In this document: one piece after another, positions 1-12,452 of the stretch
Layout: the number at the start of each line of letters is the position of its first letter
Position numbering within the stretch: position 1 is the first letter of the stretch
DNA from: Ipomoea triloba
Taxonomy: Eukaryota; Streptophyta; Magnoliopsida; Solanales; Convolvulaceae
Reading direction: 5' to 3'
DNA length: 64,000 nt
Assembly (NCBI RefSeq): GCF_003576645.1
Contig: NC_044918.1
Span: forward strand, 22,721,393-22,785,392
Translations under genes and position numbers: made by a program
The notes under the pieces: generated by a model
Told to the model about the DNA's origin: nothing
Database searches by the model: none
The model's input: the letters and a program-made list of their open reading frames with translations, nothing else

Positions 1-270
1 TTGACCCATTTGAGTTGGAAAATGGTGGGAAAAACTTTAGAATGAGGCTTTGTCCCACATTGGTTTGGTAAGTGGGTTTGCACCACTATTTATACAAGAG
101 CCTTTCTTAGGTTTAGTGAATTATATAGCATAGAGGCTCTCTCTTGCGCGAGGGAGGAGGTGGTGCAAATCGGCTCCCAAAATGAGCCTAAAAGGGCTTG
201 ACTCGTGTGCGTGGGCACGAATGTCGTTCAGTTGTAGGCTAAGTTATGCCAAATTTTCGCACATTTTTTC
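1..270 (+). repeat. Dispersed LTR-like repeat, copy 1 (5' end cut by window)
   Basis: This stretch reappears in diverged form at 39938-40230. Shared landmarks in order are TTGACCCATTTGAGTT, TTGTCCCACATTGGTTTG, a TATA-like CTATTTATA or CTACTTATA, ATAGCATAGAGGCTCTCTCT, GGCTTGACTCGTG, CACGAATGTCGTTCAG and TTATGCCAAATTTTC. A TCCCACATTGG block followed by a TATA-like box is common in plant LTR retrotransposon promoters, so a solo LTR or LTR fragment is my inference. I saw no flanking coding sequence or primer-binding site. Confidence 0.55.
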
Positions 271-1162
271 CAACGCGAAGCCTCTAGTCCTCAGCCAGGA
301 TCATTCGTGTAATCTGATCACCTCGGTGTAACTCCTCGTCTCGGGTAGTAACCTTTCAAGTCTTGATTCATCTGTTACGGAATTAATTCCGGGTTAATTC
401 CAATTTTATTATCTGAATCAATTCTCAGGTAGTAGTCTACCGTTACATGGGTTACAAGGCTGAGTTTATGATTAGATTAAGTGCTATGATTGAATGCTAT
501 TAATTCCAGCAACTCCTATATACGTTGATGGTAGAAGCAGCAGATTTACAACAACAAAAGATACTTTTCTCTCTCGAAAAACTGCTTCTACTCCTTTCTT
601 TGCATACTGTGTTCAGGCCTTTGTTCTTATTCGCTGGGTTTTGAAGTTTGAGTGCTCAAACTAGAAATTGAAGCTTGTTTTATCTTGGGAAACCTAGGTT
701 ACAACGCTCCTAGCACCAAGGAAGGTAGCAAATAAGGTTTTAAGGACAGTGTAGTGAGTACACGACTCAAGCTTATCCTTGTCCAGAAATTCCTTTCGTT
801 TCTTTTGTGCTTATTATTTTCTGGAAATATTATTTTCTTAATATTATTTCCTAACATATATATATATATATCTAAAAACATAATAAGTGCGAATGAATGT
901 TATACCCTTCATTTATGTCCGTTTTTTCCGTTAATTTTTTTGGTACATTATGCTATAAAAGTTGTACTTTATAATATATTAGACAAATATAACCCTATCG
1001 TTATAACTTCCGTTATCTTTTCCACTATTGTTACCATGCACATGCATCCACTATATATTTTTTTATTTTTTCAATAATAATAATATATGTACACATTATA
1101 TATTGAAGTTATATGTTAGTTATTTCCTAAAATATAAATATAAAATTTATAAAAATATTTTA

Positions 1163-1193
<31 letters not shown>

Positions 1194-1918
1194 TACAATA
1201 ATATCTAAAATCTAAATAAATTTAAAAATTTATTATAAAATATTAATATCGGGCACCTATTTTTTGCGCATTGCGCATTAAAAAAATTAGCTCATATATA
1301 TATATGTATATATATATAAGTGTATGTTTTTATATATTTATTTATTTTGATTTTAATTTATAAATTACCAAACAGAAATGTTACGTTCAATAAAACTAAT
1401 TATAATTATAAAATATTTAATTTCAAATACAATTGTAATTATAATTTCTTAACGAAATACCCGACATTTTTTAACCAAATACTGGACACGGGAAATTTGA
1501 AAGATAGTGATTTTGAATATTAATATATTTATACACATTTTAGATAATAGTGATATTATTTAATTTGTTTAATTAAATAATATCAAAAGAGCTTAAACAT
1601 ATTCAAACAGTTCATATCATATTCTACAATTATGTAGTTAGAGAAGATATCCTGATAACATCTTAGAAACATCAAGATCACCATAAAATAATCTTGAAAA
1701 TAAAATACAATTATTTCATATGTTGATCCAAACCGCCATTATTGAAGATCAAGCCATTTGAGTCTAGAAGCTCTTCAACAAAGAACATGCCAATAAGTTC
1801 TCTTTTTCTTCGAAGATCAAGCTACTTGAGTTCCCGATCGGAGGCCTTTAGTTAAAGAATCAAAAGACTATCCAGATATCTTGAACCTGCATTGACACTC
1901 ATGGTAGCCAAATTGGAG

Positions 1919-1973
<55 letters not shown>

Positions 1974-2534
1974 TTGAATTAATATTATTTTTTGTGATTA
2001 CAACCCCTAATAACTAATTTGTACTTTTAGTTGATAAAATCTTCAACAATTTAAATTCAACTTAAATAACTCAAAAGAGACCTACAACATGTCAACATAC
2101 ATGTATGGGTTCTTAGCTTGATGAATCTACAATATGAAAGCGACCAAGTTTAAGCAATAAATGATTAATTGTGTGAATGCAATTAACTAGCTAGACCACC
2201 ATTGCTGGCTATCTAAGCAAATTAAAGTTTCACTTGCGCACGCATACATTACATTATTTCAGTCCAAAAGTATTTACAATGCACTGCTCGCTCTAATGGC
2301 CGACACATACATGCATCATCTCCTAAACTACTTCTTATTAATATAATAACAGTTCAATATTTATTTTTATTACTTATATTTGATTGACAGAAAAGATTAC
2401 CCCAATGCCCACTAAGGTCAATTCTTAAAAGTTAATTAAAAGTTCTGATGCCAGGCCTTCACCCAATGCCCTTCCTCTGCAATGTAATAAGTGTACATTA
2501 AGTTACCTTCAAAGTTTAGTGTAAATTAAAAAGA
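271..2534. other. AT-rich intergenic stretch, no gene seen
   Basis: Reading frames here are short and low in complexity and match no family I know. The first 500 bases may continue the LTR-like repeat above. An ATT microsatellite lies near 1155-1193 and a TA run at 1923-1969. Confidence 0.5.
1923..1969. repeat. (TA)n microsatellite
   Basis: Uninterrupted alternating TA of about 47 bases, probably highly length-variable. Confidence 0.95.
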
Positions 2535-2539
2535 GTTAA

Positions 2540-2905
2540 ACCATCTAGGGTCCTCCGAGTATTGTGATTTTGACACGTTTAGTCCTAAACTTTTAAATTG
2601 ACCGCCTGTGATCCGACTTTCAAATTGTTATCATCTGTGGTCCAAGTTAACTGTCAATGGTCCTTCAACTAATAAATTTTAACGTGATACTTCTAGGAAG
2701 ACTAGGGTCGGTCAAATTTTAAAACTTACTAAGGACCATGGGTGGTTAATTGGACCACAAATTGTAACAATTTGGAAGTTGAAGAACCATGAGTGATCAA
2801 TTTGAAAGTTTAAAACTAAACAGTAAACCCACTACAATCGGAGACAACATATGGTTGTAAATTGGACCACAAATTGTAACAATTTGGAAGTTGAAGAACC
2901 ATGAC
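2540..2905. repeat. Fold-back (MITE-like) repeat with an extra arm copy
   Basis: The left part (tgtgatccgac, tttcaaattgttat, ctgtggtcca) is matched in inverted order on the right (tggaccacaa, attgtaacaattt, gaagttgaagaaccatga). The right-arm segment occurs twice in direct orientation, near 2752-2794 and 2862-2905. This fits a non-autonomous inverted-repeat element with a partial duplication. I could not place clear target duplications. Confidence 0.45.
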
Positions 2906-2975
2906 TGGGGCTCAAACTCATGACTTCCCATTTGTGAAAGTCACTTCGTGCCACTAGACCCCATTAGCAATGTTT
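2903..2975 (-). mobile_element. tRNA-derived SINE head fragment
   Basis: Read on the minus strand, GGTCTAGTGGCACG resembles a Pol III A box and GAGTTTGAGCCCC resembles a B box about 35 bases later. The fragment has no visible poly(A) tail, so only the tRNA-related head is claimed. Confidence 0.4.
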
Positions 2976-3733
2976 TGGCAACTTGTTATATCAAATGATT
3001 ACAGTTTCGATCCCCAGTGACCTTGTTAAAATTATGTTTTTTATTTTACAAATGATAAACAAGATTATAATTAAAGGAACATTAAAAACACTAAAATACT
3101 CATGTACTAAGTAAAATTTAATAGAATTTAATAATTTTGTTACTCTAGGGTTAAAATTGTAACTTTTTTGAAGAGTTAGGGTTGCATATTGTAACAGTAA
3201 AAAGTTAAAGACTAAAACACTCTTATAGCATAATTGACTTTGTTGCTTGTTTAAACTGGAATTGAATGGAATTAACATTTTGGAAGCTAGCTAGAGATTT
3301 CTTCGATTATTATCATTAAACAAATCAAAATAGCAGCTAGGTTGCAATAATCTATCTTAATTACCTCTATATTATTATTATATTCACCAAATTAAAACCT
3401 AAAGTACAGGATAGGTGTTGCTTTACATGCGTAGAATATAATGCATGGTAATAGTACGATATAAATGAATGAATTAAAAAAAGTAAAAAGGGGAGCAGGG
3501 ATGTGACATATGCCTTTTGTAGTATGCGTTCTTCAATTCTCAGCTGCAAATTAAAGGATGAAAGGATAGCGTGATAATAAGCCCAAACCCACCCTAAAGA
3601 TATAATGTCCCACATGTCACCCCTCAAGCCTCCAAAGCTAGCTAGAAACTTGTCCACTTCAACAACGATTTTTTTTTTTCTAGCTTGCACACCATATTTA
3701 ATTCATATTTCTACCTAGTTTGGAAGTAGATAG

Positions 3734-3888
3734 TTTTTTTTTTTTTTTTTTTTTTCAGTACTACTGACTCTATTAGAATATAATATCGAGTCAACAATTA
3801 CCTCCACTGAGACTCGAACCCACTCCCATCATCCATGTGGGAGTGTTAATCGGGACATCGAATACCACTTGACCACAAGGTCTTTGGC
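3734..3888 (-). mobile_element. tRNA-derived SINE with poly(A) tail and target duplication
   Basis: On the minus strand the unit starts GCCAAAGACC, has an A-box-like TGGTCAAGTGG and a B-box GGGTTCGAGTC, and ends in a long poly(A), seen as poly(T) from 3734. It is flanked by a near-identical 14-base direct repeat, ttggaagtagatag at 3720-3733 and ttgaaagtagatag at 3889-3902. Internal Pol III promoter, A tail and target duplication together define a SINE. It encodes no protein and would have relied on LINE machinery in trans. Confidence 0.8.
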
Positions 3889-4547
3889 TTGAAAGTAGAT
3901 AGTTTATATTCTTTGTTTGTTAGAATTTCATGCATATATTTATTCTAGATTACTTTTTCTTCTTAGACCACGAGATTTTCTGAATACGCCCTAACTTTTT
4001 TTAAGAAAATAAAAGTAATAGTGTTAATTAATTTAATTATTTATTTTCCAAATATCTATTTAACATATGTATAAAAAAAATTCCCTTGTTAACTTGTACA
4101 AATATAGTATTGAGAACAATTCCTTATTTCTATATTGAATTGGCAAAACCTCGAGTAAGACCGTCTCACGAATCCTTGTTCATGAGACGAGGGCGAGTCA
4201 ATATAAAAATGTAATACTTATATTAAAAATGTAATATAATAATTTTGAAGAACAATGTAATATTTTTGGCTCTTCAAGGCTTCCTCATCCATCCTATTGT
4301 TAATTTCAAAAGAGAAGCAATGATTCTCTTATATAAAGGTTTGAGCTCCTTTTCATAAGTCACCGATGTGGGATCAAACACTCTAATTTGTGTTTTTAAA
4401 AAATTATTTTATATATAATTTTGTTTTGTATAATTATTATTATTCCTTTTTTTCTTATTATTGTTATTAATATTATTATAAGTTTTATTTTATTATTACA
4501 TAATAATAATAATATTAATATTAATAATAACATGAATGTCCTTCTTC

Positions 4548-4548
<1 letters not shown>

Positions 4549-4602
<54 letters not shown>

Positions 4603-4613
4603 TACTACTACTA
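4549..4613. repeat. (ATT)n / (ACT)n microsatellite
   Basis: Perfect ATT trinucleotide run changing into five ACT units. Open frames crossing it in several phases are repeat translations, not genes. Confidence 0.95.
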
Positions 4614-5734
4614 CATATTTTATAAGGGTATTTATGTCTTTTAAAACATATTTCATTTCTAATCCTTAAACCAACCAAACACTGTAAGTAATTTGTAAAG
4701 TCTATTCCTTTCGCGAACCAAACAATAGAATACAATTCTTATTTCATTCCTTGCCTATTCCATTTTATTCTATTCCTTGTCTATTTCATTTCTTATGGAA
4801 TAGCATTTCTATTATTTCAAAATTTATTCCGTGAACAAAACGTGCTGCTAATTATTTGGATGGGGGTGGTGAGATCTAACTTAATTATGATTCAGAATTG
4901 AGCAGGTGCGATGGATATATGCATACATGTGACCTCAGAACGGTGGCAGCTAGCAACCCCAGCAACCTTACAAATGGGGTTGACTTTAAACTTGAGTGAA
5001 ATTATATATAGCATCATTATATATACACACATATCTATATCTATTCATAGATAGACCCCAAATCCACCAAGATCTCTCTGTAAAAAGGATCACGTCTTAG
5101 TTTAAACTGTGAACCATATAATACAACTTAAAAACCAATTGATTAATAACAAATATCGTCAAATTTGACAAATAATAATAGCATTCTTCAAATAACAAAA
5201 ACTAAAATTGTTTTCAATATTTACAAATAAATAATGAAATTAAAATATCTCTCAGCCCGAACTCAACTAATGGATTAAAGTCCATTTCATACTAGTGTCT
5301 CATCTCAACAAGCTTGGCTTTAAGGGCGAGTGAGCTTGGAACCTGTCCAGAGCCCAATGTTGGAAGGGGGCTTATAGTTTAATTTTTTTTTTTTAATATT
5401 TTGATGAAGTTAAAAAAAATAAAATTTTTCACATGACTAAAGATTTAAACTAATAACTTTAAAGTTATTATTTAATATTAAATCCACTTAATCATTACAA
5501 CCATTTGATAAAACAATTCAATTAATAGATATATATTAGAGAATGCTGAACTAGTTAAAATTAAACTCCATATAGGACCTAAAACTTGAATGGGCACTAC
5601 TCCAAGACTAGTCTAAGCGATTTTTTTTTCTTTTGAAATAAAGTTAAAATAATTATATATTGACAAAAATTTAAAGTTATCATTTAATTATTTTCAATTA
5701 ACCCATACAATCTTTTGAACTAAATAATGCAATA

Positions 5735-5739
<5 letters not shown>

Positions 5740-5797
<58 letters not shown>
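5740..5797. repeat. (AT)n microsatellite
   Basis: About 58 bases of alternating AT. Confidence 0.95.
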
Positions 5798-5799
<2 letters not shown>

Positions 5800-7717
5800 C
5801 GGACTAAACACCACCACGTTTCTTTTTGTTACTTTATGCATCTTTAGTTATAAGTAAAGAAGTGTATTGTGGCATTTTTTTGGTCAATTCTCTACTGGTG
5901 TATGTTCAAGAAACATTTGAGCATCGAAAGTATAAAGGGCGGTTGGTTATTGAAGAACATAGATACAATATAGAGATAATGCTTGTCTACACATAGAGCC
6001 TTCAAAATGGGTTTTGCCTGGCCGGCCTACCCCCTATATGGGTAGGGGTGTGTTTCGATTTTAGCAACCCACCAAAGAGCAGGCCTTAAAGGCCTGTGGG
6101 TGTAGGCAAAACCAGCCTAAACGTGTCTAGCCCGCCTATATTTAAAAAAATATATGTATATATATAGTAAATGATTTATAGAAATACATCATGTATTACT
6201 TATATATGTATGATAGTTATTGAATTGGTATCGGTGATTCAATTAGGACTGAATATGCAAGTACAATACCTACAAAGAACCGATTTGATATTTTTGTTTG
6301 TCATTATCATATATACTACCCAAAAGGCCAAAATAAAGGGGGGCGGGAACAAGATAAAGGGAAGAAAGGAAAGCTACTGATGATGGTATATTATGGAAAA
6401 GATGGTGGTGGAAGTGGTGGCAACGTCGAGGGTTTCCACCAAGGAATGGATATGTGGTGGTGGTTGTGGGGCTTTAATTTGGCGGTGATGAAATGATATG
6501 ATTAGGATGTGTCCATCTCCACAATGCAACGTAACGTAACCCACTTTGTCACTAAGCGTAGCTTTGCATGAGTTTTGGCCCCTCGCCTTGTATTTTTCCT
6601 TTGCTTTATAGGACATACGTACGGACTATTAATCAATTTCTTTTGTTTCTATTCTCTCACCCTATCATCGGATCGCCATACCTAATGCTTGAGCTACTAG
6701 ATCAATCTTAACTTAAAGCTATCTGATCTGATCCCAAAAATGTTTAGTGCGAACGGCTACGCACACATAACGTTATATTTGCATCACTTATGTTATTACT
6801 TCATTTAATTTGTATACATGTGGAATGATCTTGAGAAAAGGCTTCTTTTTGATTAATACGACATCCATTATCTAATCAATTGACTATTTCCCTTATTCCC
6901 GATTCAATTGACTATTTCCCTTATTCCCGATTCAATTGCGTTTCCTTGTCCTAATCTAATTTCCTATTTCCGTCAGCTTTTCTCTTTTGTTGTTATCTCA
7001 TTTCTTTGTTAATTAGCTGGTTTTTTCATTATTGCATCATCCAAACCTTTCTTTTGGATTAGATTTTTAATTGAAGGGTTATTGCCTCATGCTTGAGAGG
7101 CAAGAAACTTAACTCCTATCGTCAGTCATTCGAGAACGATATCTGGTGTGAGTTGAGGATACCTTCTCACACAAATTTAATTTCACCCCAAATACTCTTA
7201 GCTAAGAAAAGGTAATTGCTCCCTCCAAAATACACGACAAGTGGAGAACCTCCCGTGTAACTCCCACCCATGTCCTTATGCTTCCGTACACATTGAATGG
7301 AATGCCCTAGAAATGTCGAGCACACAGCCACAAGGTATAGGGGAGTGTGTGCTTGCATGGATGCACTAGATAAACAACGCCCACAGCCCTTGTTGCACTT
7401 AATTTGATCTTGTGGTCCTGTTTTGTACCCTTGCCTTTGCACCTTTGCCTTTAGGCTTTTGCTCCTTCATGTCCAAATTTAAACCCTTCAACCTTTGCAT
7501 CTTAACCTTCCAAATTTTCCTCATTATTCCAATTTAATTGCATCCTACCTCCTCAGCCCTTTAGGTTCAACCTATATGCTCCCTTCTTTAGCCCCTTCTA
7601 GCTTAGGCCTCAACTTATACCTCTCCAAGACTTCAAACCCCATCGAATTTAAATATAATATTTATATGCATAGTGTGAGAATAAATATAATATGTGCAGT
7701 CCAACTATCAGCTTAGG

Positions 7718-7815
7718 CTTTTAGTTGAGATGGAGCACATGCTTTAATTTGGTATCAGAGCCATGCAAAAGATCAGGCTTAGCCTTTTAATTGAGATGGA
7801 GCACATGCTTTAATT
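7718..7815 (+). mobile_element. LTR-retrotransposon junction remnant with primer-binding site
   Basis: TGGTATCAGAGCC at 7750-7762 matches the site complementary to the 3' end of initiator tRNA-Met used by many plant LTR elements. The 32 bases just before it recur at 7784-7815 with two or three changes, so an LTR end plus primer-binding site seems tandemly duplicated (period about 66). No gag or pol follows; it is a dead remnant. Confidence 0.45.
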
Positions 7816-8836
7816 CTAGTTTTTAATTAAATTAAATAGAGATATGGTTCCTAAAATAACTTCTTTTTTTTTTTGAAAAAATAAAAAATAAAAACAGAAG
7901 AAACAATATTTAGTGGACCGAAATGTCAAATTGCAGGGAAAAAAAATCTTAAAATTAGTAGCTTCGTGCTACTTAGCTTGTGACTCGTGACATGCTAGTG
8001 TTGGCGGTCAGCTTCCTCATTCCTTCCTGGCGGATATATATTATTGTGTATGTAGTGTGGTTGAGTGACAACCATAAGTGACACTTGACCCATTAATTAA
8101 AAATCATAATTATTAAGGGAGAAACGAATTTAAGTTATGTTGTGTATATGCATGTATGCGTTATACAATTCTATGAATAGATTAACTTTCTTCCCAAACT
8201 ATTGAATTTACAATTCCAAAGGCCCTCATGTTCCGACCCGATAAGGCATCTGGGAATATATAAATCATGGTAACTTAATTGTTAGTGAAACTCGATTCTT
8301 GAGAACGATCGAGTATACACATAATAGTTGTGTAATCTTGGAGAACAATACTGTTTTTTATGCCTTGCACCTAGGTACTAGCGAAATTGTTCTAAAATGT
8401 AATTAATGAGCTTTTTAACGCCACAACTTTAATCCCGTCTTAGTATCCCTTTCCACAACATACTGAAGATGAGAAGAGCAGTGAATAATTAGATGGATCA
8501 TATTGGGAAATACTTTGATCCCTCCCAGCCTGCTGCATTTCACAAAAGTGGGGAAGCATAAGGTTGAGTAAAGGCCATGGCTACCACACTTTTTCTTTTC
8601 TGATCTGATCTGATCTTTGTTTTAGCAATCCCATCTCTTCTGTTAGTTACATGGTAAACAAAAGTGGTTGATGGAACATCCACATATATCCATCACCATA
8701 ATTAAATTATATTGCTACAAAAATGTAACAAAACAAATTAAAGTAGCAGTACAAAGGAAAGGACAAGGACAATAAAGGGCATTCATCCTTGGTTTCTGAC
8801 AAATACTAAATCACAAAACCAAAAAAGAAAAATACA

Positions 8837-8873
<37 letters not shown>

Positions 8874-9319
8874 GACTACTTAGGCATGGTAGTATAGCTT
8901 ATTAGCCCATTTTGATTTGTTTGATCACTATTAATTATTTGTTTGACCAAGTCAAATCCTCAATATGAGCTTTTGGTTAATCAACTTTTTGTAACAACTT
9001 ATTGTTTCAAAACACTAAAATTCAAAAAACTACTTCAAGCAATTTTTTTTTGATAAGCCTTTTGAGAAAATAAATTATTTTATCCATAACACCCCCTAAT
9101 AATTAAAAACAAACAAAAAACAACGTAGACAGGTTCAACAGTCTCGTCTACCAATCCTATTACTCCCGTTGTCTTTTCACGGTACTAGGCAATGGGATGC
9201 TTGAGCCCGTCGATGGGCCTCATTGCCTAGTAGCATGAAGGTAATTAGTAACAAGACATGTGATTAATTACTGATTAGTGTTTACGAGGTTCTTAAGCTT
9301 GTTAATATATGTTTATTTT

Positions 9320-9350
<31 letters not shown>

Positions 9351-10240
9351 GTAATATAATACACTAGTAACCTGATCATTTTGCATTTAATTAGTTAATA
9401 ACTAATAAAACTCGCTAACACAATCCGTTAACAGTTATTAACTAAGTCAATCCGCTATCAGCTATTAGCTAATAACTATTTGCCAAACGGCCGCTTTAGT
9501 AAAAACATCACAAGAAGTAATGATGCATAGTTTGGGCCTTGGATGGGGAAGAGAGGAAGGTGCATTATATTGCCTTCAATTCTGTTGCAGTTTTGACAAT
9601 TGACAACTATCCTGGTGGGGTTCAGTTCTGTTCTGTTCTAATCATTTCATAGAAAATCCCCTTGCAGATTGCTATTCTTATTTGTTTGCACCAGTCTTTG
9701 TAAAACCCATTGAAACAAACACCAGCAAAACTCCAACTAGGACCACTACTTCTAAAACTCAAATTTTAACTGGTGTTTGATTTGAGACTTTTACATCCTA
9801 TATTGCATATTGGTGAAGGATCCAATCTACACATTATCTTTGACCGTTTTACTCTCTTTTACAGAGATGACTATTCAAATCTCAGAGTATTCAGATGCAC
9901 GTGCTTTGTTCAAATGGAATCTTCCCGATTTTGATACTCATTATCATGTTTGTTTGCCTATTTTTGTTATTCTACTATTGGATTCAAATATTTTAGTAAT
10001 TACAAAACTCACCAACATTTTACTCTACTTTTGAACGGATCAAAAATAAAGGAGAAAAAATTTTAGAAATACAAAGGTCATTGTTCGAGCATTAAATAAA
10101 ATTTTGTTTAAAAAAAAAATCTCACGCTCCTACATTAATGCTCTCATCTAAGCACCTGAATGACAAACAACCTACAGGAATTCATGAAATTCTTTTTATA
10201 AAATTAATAAAAATTCATTTTATATTATTTTTTTAAGAAG
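7816..10240. other. Intergenic stretch, no gene seen
   Basis: AT-rich, with AAT microsatellites at 8837-8872 and 9321-9350. An open frame at 9810-10034 plus is unsupported. A motif near 8240-8290 (aaatcatggtaact) recurs near 28500 and may mark an old dispersed repeat. Confidence 0.45.
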
Positions 10241-10254
10241 AAAAAACAAACCAC

Positions 10255-10580
10255 CTTAAGAAGCAAAACAAGTCACTCACCTTAAGCGTCAAAATGACGC
10301 ACCTTAAATACAAACCACGCACTTTAAACACACAAATCACGCACCTAAATGTTTAAAATAACGCACCTTAAGTACACAAACCACGCACCTTAACATACAA
10401 ATCGTGCACCTTAAGAAGAAAACTCGCGCACCTTAAGAAGGAAATTCATGCATCTTAAGAAGGAAATTCATGCACCTTAAGTTTCAACAACTAACTCACC
10501 TTAAGCACAAAAACCACGCACTTTAAGAAGGAAAACCATGCACCTTAAGAAGAAAATTCATGCACCATAAATTTGACCTA
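10255..10580. repeat. Degenerate minisatellite, core GCACCTTAAG
   Basis: More than ten loosely spaced copies of (a/c)cgCACCTTAAg or tgCACCTTAAGAAG, separated by variable A-rich spacers (acacaaacc, gaaattcat). No coding potential is evident. Confidence 0.75.
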
Positions 10581-10697
10581 AATACAAAAAGACCAAATTG
10601 TCACCACACATTTTTTGTAATCACTGTTAATCCTAAATGCAAGATCAATGACTCAAATTTAACAGCACAACCGCACCTGAGACCATCAACTGCGGTA

Positions 10698-10700
<3 letters not shown>

Positions 10701-10779
<79 letters not shown>
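10701..10779. repeat. (TA)n microsatellite
   Basis: About 79 bases of alternating TA, one of the longest in the window. Confidence 0.95.
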
Positions 10780-10781
<2 letters not shown>

Positions 10782-10825
10782 ATTCCAATTTTTATTTATT
10801 ACCAAATGAAGTGACTCCTACTTAT

Positions 10826-11275
10826 ACTGTGTTTGAAAATTCGGAAAATAATTTTTGAAAATCATTTTTCGCGTTTCTAGTGGTCAACGGAAATTGATTT
10901 CCGGTCAAAGGAAAAACAAGCCCATTATTTCCAGAAAATGACTCTCCCTTTTTTGGAGGAAGTCATTTTCCAGAAAATGGAAAATAACTTTTTTCCCATT
11001 CTCCATTTACTAGTTTCCGTTGGAAACCTGAAGTTTTTCTGGCTTCCATCTTTAGAAACAAGGTTTTTTTAATTTTTTAATTTTTATTTTTAAATGAAAC
11101 CATTGCTCTCTTTTTAAAAAAAAATAGAAATAATATTGATTTTTTAATATGATTCTACTCATTTTTTGGAAAATGATCCAAACACACTAAGACAGTTTTC
11201 TAAAATGCAACAAAACACTGAAAAGGAAAATATTTTCTAGAAGTCATTTTTTCAGGTTTCGAAACACATTCATAA
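10826..11275. mobile_element. hAT-like fold-back MITE candidate
   Basis: The left end TGTGTTTGAAAATTC and the right end, read inverted, TGTGTTTCGAAACC resemble each other. The body is full of mutually inverted GGAAAATGA / TCATTTTCC blocks around a centre near 10950. This is typical of small hAT-type elements of dicots. No convincing 8-bp target duplication was found. Confidence 0.45.
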
Positions 11276-11362
11276 CTCATTATTATTGTCAAATATTTTA
11301 TTCCCATTATTGTTAAACCAAACACACCCTTAATTTGTAGTGCACTACAAAATTTACTGTTC

Positions 11363-11500
11363 CAAAAATCGGCTTCCTAGACCACCTAGGAGCTAGGTGC
11401 CCCTAGGTTGAGGCGAATTGCTCCCTAGGCGTCTACGTAGCGCCTAACTCGGCCGAGTTAATTTGCGCGCCCAACTCGGTAGAGTTAACTCCGACCAGTC
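11363..11500. repeat. CCTAGGCG-rich dispersed repeat fragment
   Basis: GC-rich text (ctaggcgtctacgtagcgcc, aactcggccgagttaa) shares word content with 12090-12150 and with both ends of the hAT-like element at 42456-43081, including the AAAATCGGCT start. Probably a related, rearranged copy. Confidence 0.4.
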
Positions 11501-11583
11501 GGCCTTGTTTATTTTTTTTTTTTTTGTATTATATTTATATATGTTTAAATTTATTTATTTATATGAAACAGAGAAGTAAGATG

Positions 11584-11631
<48 letters not shown>

Positions 11632-11645
11632 TGTATGTATGTATA
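11584..11645. repeat. (TA)n and (GTAT)n microsatellite
   Basis: A TA run passing into about ten GTAT tetranucleotides. Confidence 0.95.
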
Positions 11646-11955
11646 TTTCTATTCAAATGTGGCCGCGACTTCTTGTGCGGCAGGTGCAGAATACACTACT
11701 ATGTATACAAATATACATCTTAGAAAATGTATCACAATGAAAATACACAAAAACACCAAAAAATACACCACACCCAAAATAATGCACCATAACTTCCTTG
11801 CCCCTAATGGTGCATTTCCTAACACTGTGTGGTGTATATTTGCATAAGTAGTGCTATGTTTTTTGGTGATACGTACCTACATATTTTTGTGGTGCATTTT
11901 CACATAGTGGTGCGATCGCACTGACCACATGTTAAGACGCGGTCACACCTGATTA

Positions 11956-11958
<3 letters not shown>

Positions 11959-12049
<91 letters not shown>
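11959..12049. repeat. (AT)n(GT)n compound microsatellite
   Basis: About 50 bases of AT followed by about 40 of GT. The GT half can adopt Z-DNA in principle. Confidence 0.95.
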
Positions 12050-12050
<1 letters not shown>

Positions 12051-12405
12051 CATACACCTACACACATGCACTATTTTTTTTAGATCGTTGTTTCTAAACC
12101 GCCTACGCGCTAGGCGCTAGTCTACCGTCCGACTAGCGTCTACTGCAACCCATGCAGTACATACAAACATGATATCAACCTTAAAATAATAAAATTAAAT
12201 ATAAATGTTCATTTATCATAATTACTATCATAGTATCAAAAAAAGAATAGAAATATAAAAAATAAAATAAAAAATGAGACAACTGTTCAGTGGGGCTTCT
12301 TGCTATCTGCTCAAAACCTTGTCTTCTCTTCTCCTTTCCTCACTCCTCAGTGTGGGAGTGCATAAACTGAACCTGCTCTTCTATTCTCTTCTTTTCTTTT
12401 CGTTT

Positions 12406-12408
<3 letters not shown>

Positions 12409-12448
<40 letters not shown>
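12409..12448. repeat. (TA)n microsatellite
   Basis: Alternating TA inside otherwise unremarkable intergenic sequence. The open frames spanning it on both strands are not genes. Confidence 0.95.

Positions 12449-12452
<4 letters not shown>

Larger units (their letters stand above)
3903..7680. other. Intergenic stretch with microsatellites, no gene seen
   Basis: Contains ATT repeats (4549-4613), a TA run (5740-5797), a GGCCGGCCTACCCC-type GC-rich repeat fragment near 6010-6130 and a 30-base tandem duplication (ACTATTTCCCTTATTCCCGA) near 6880-6940. The longest open frames, at 6374-6616 and 7167-7442 minus, match no family I recognise and lack splice or codon-use support. Confidence 0.5.

Noticed and set aside
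1250..1295. TGCGCATTGCGCA hairpin followed by TTAAAAAAATTAG as a Helitron 3' end
   Set aside because: It lacks the CTAG terminus and a matching 5' end; too weak to call.
4396..4735. Open frames on both strands encoding runs of Ile, Asn or Tyr (also near 29048-29239, 10560-10814, 12340-12567, 14537-14731, 61067-61591)
   Set aside because: They are translations of ATT, TA or similar microsatellites, open in several phases at once.
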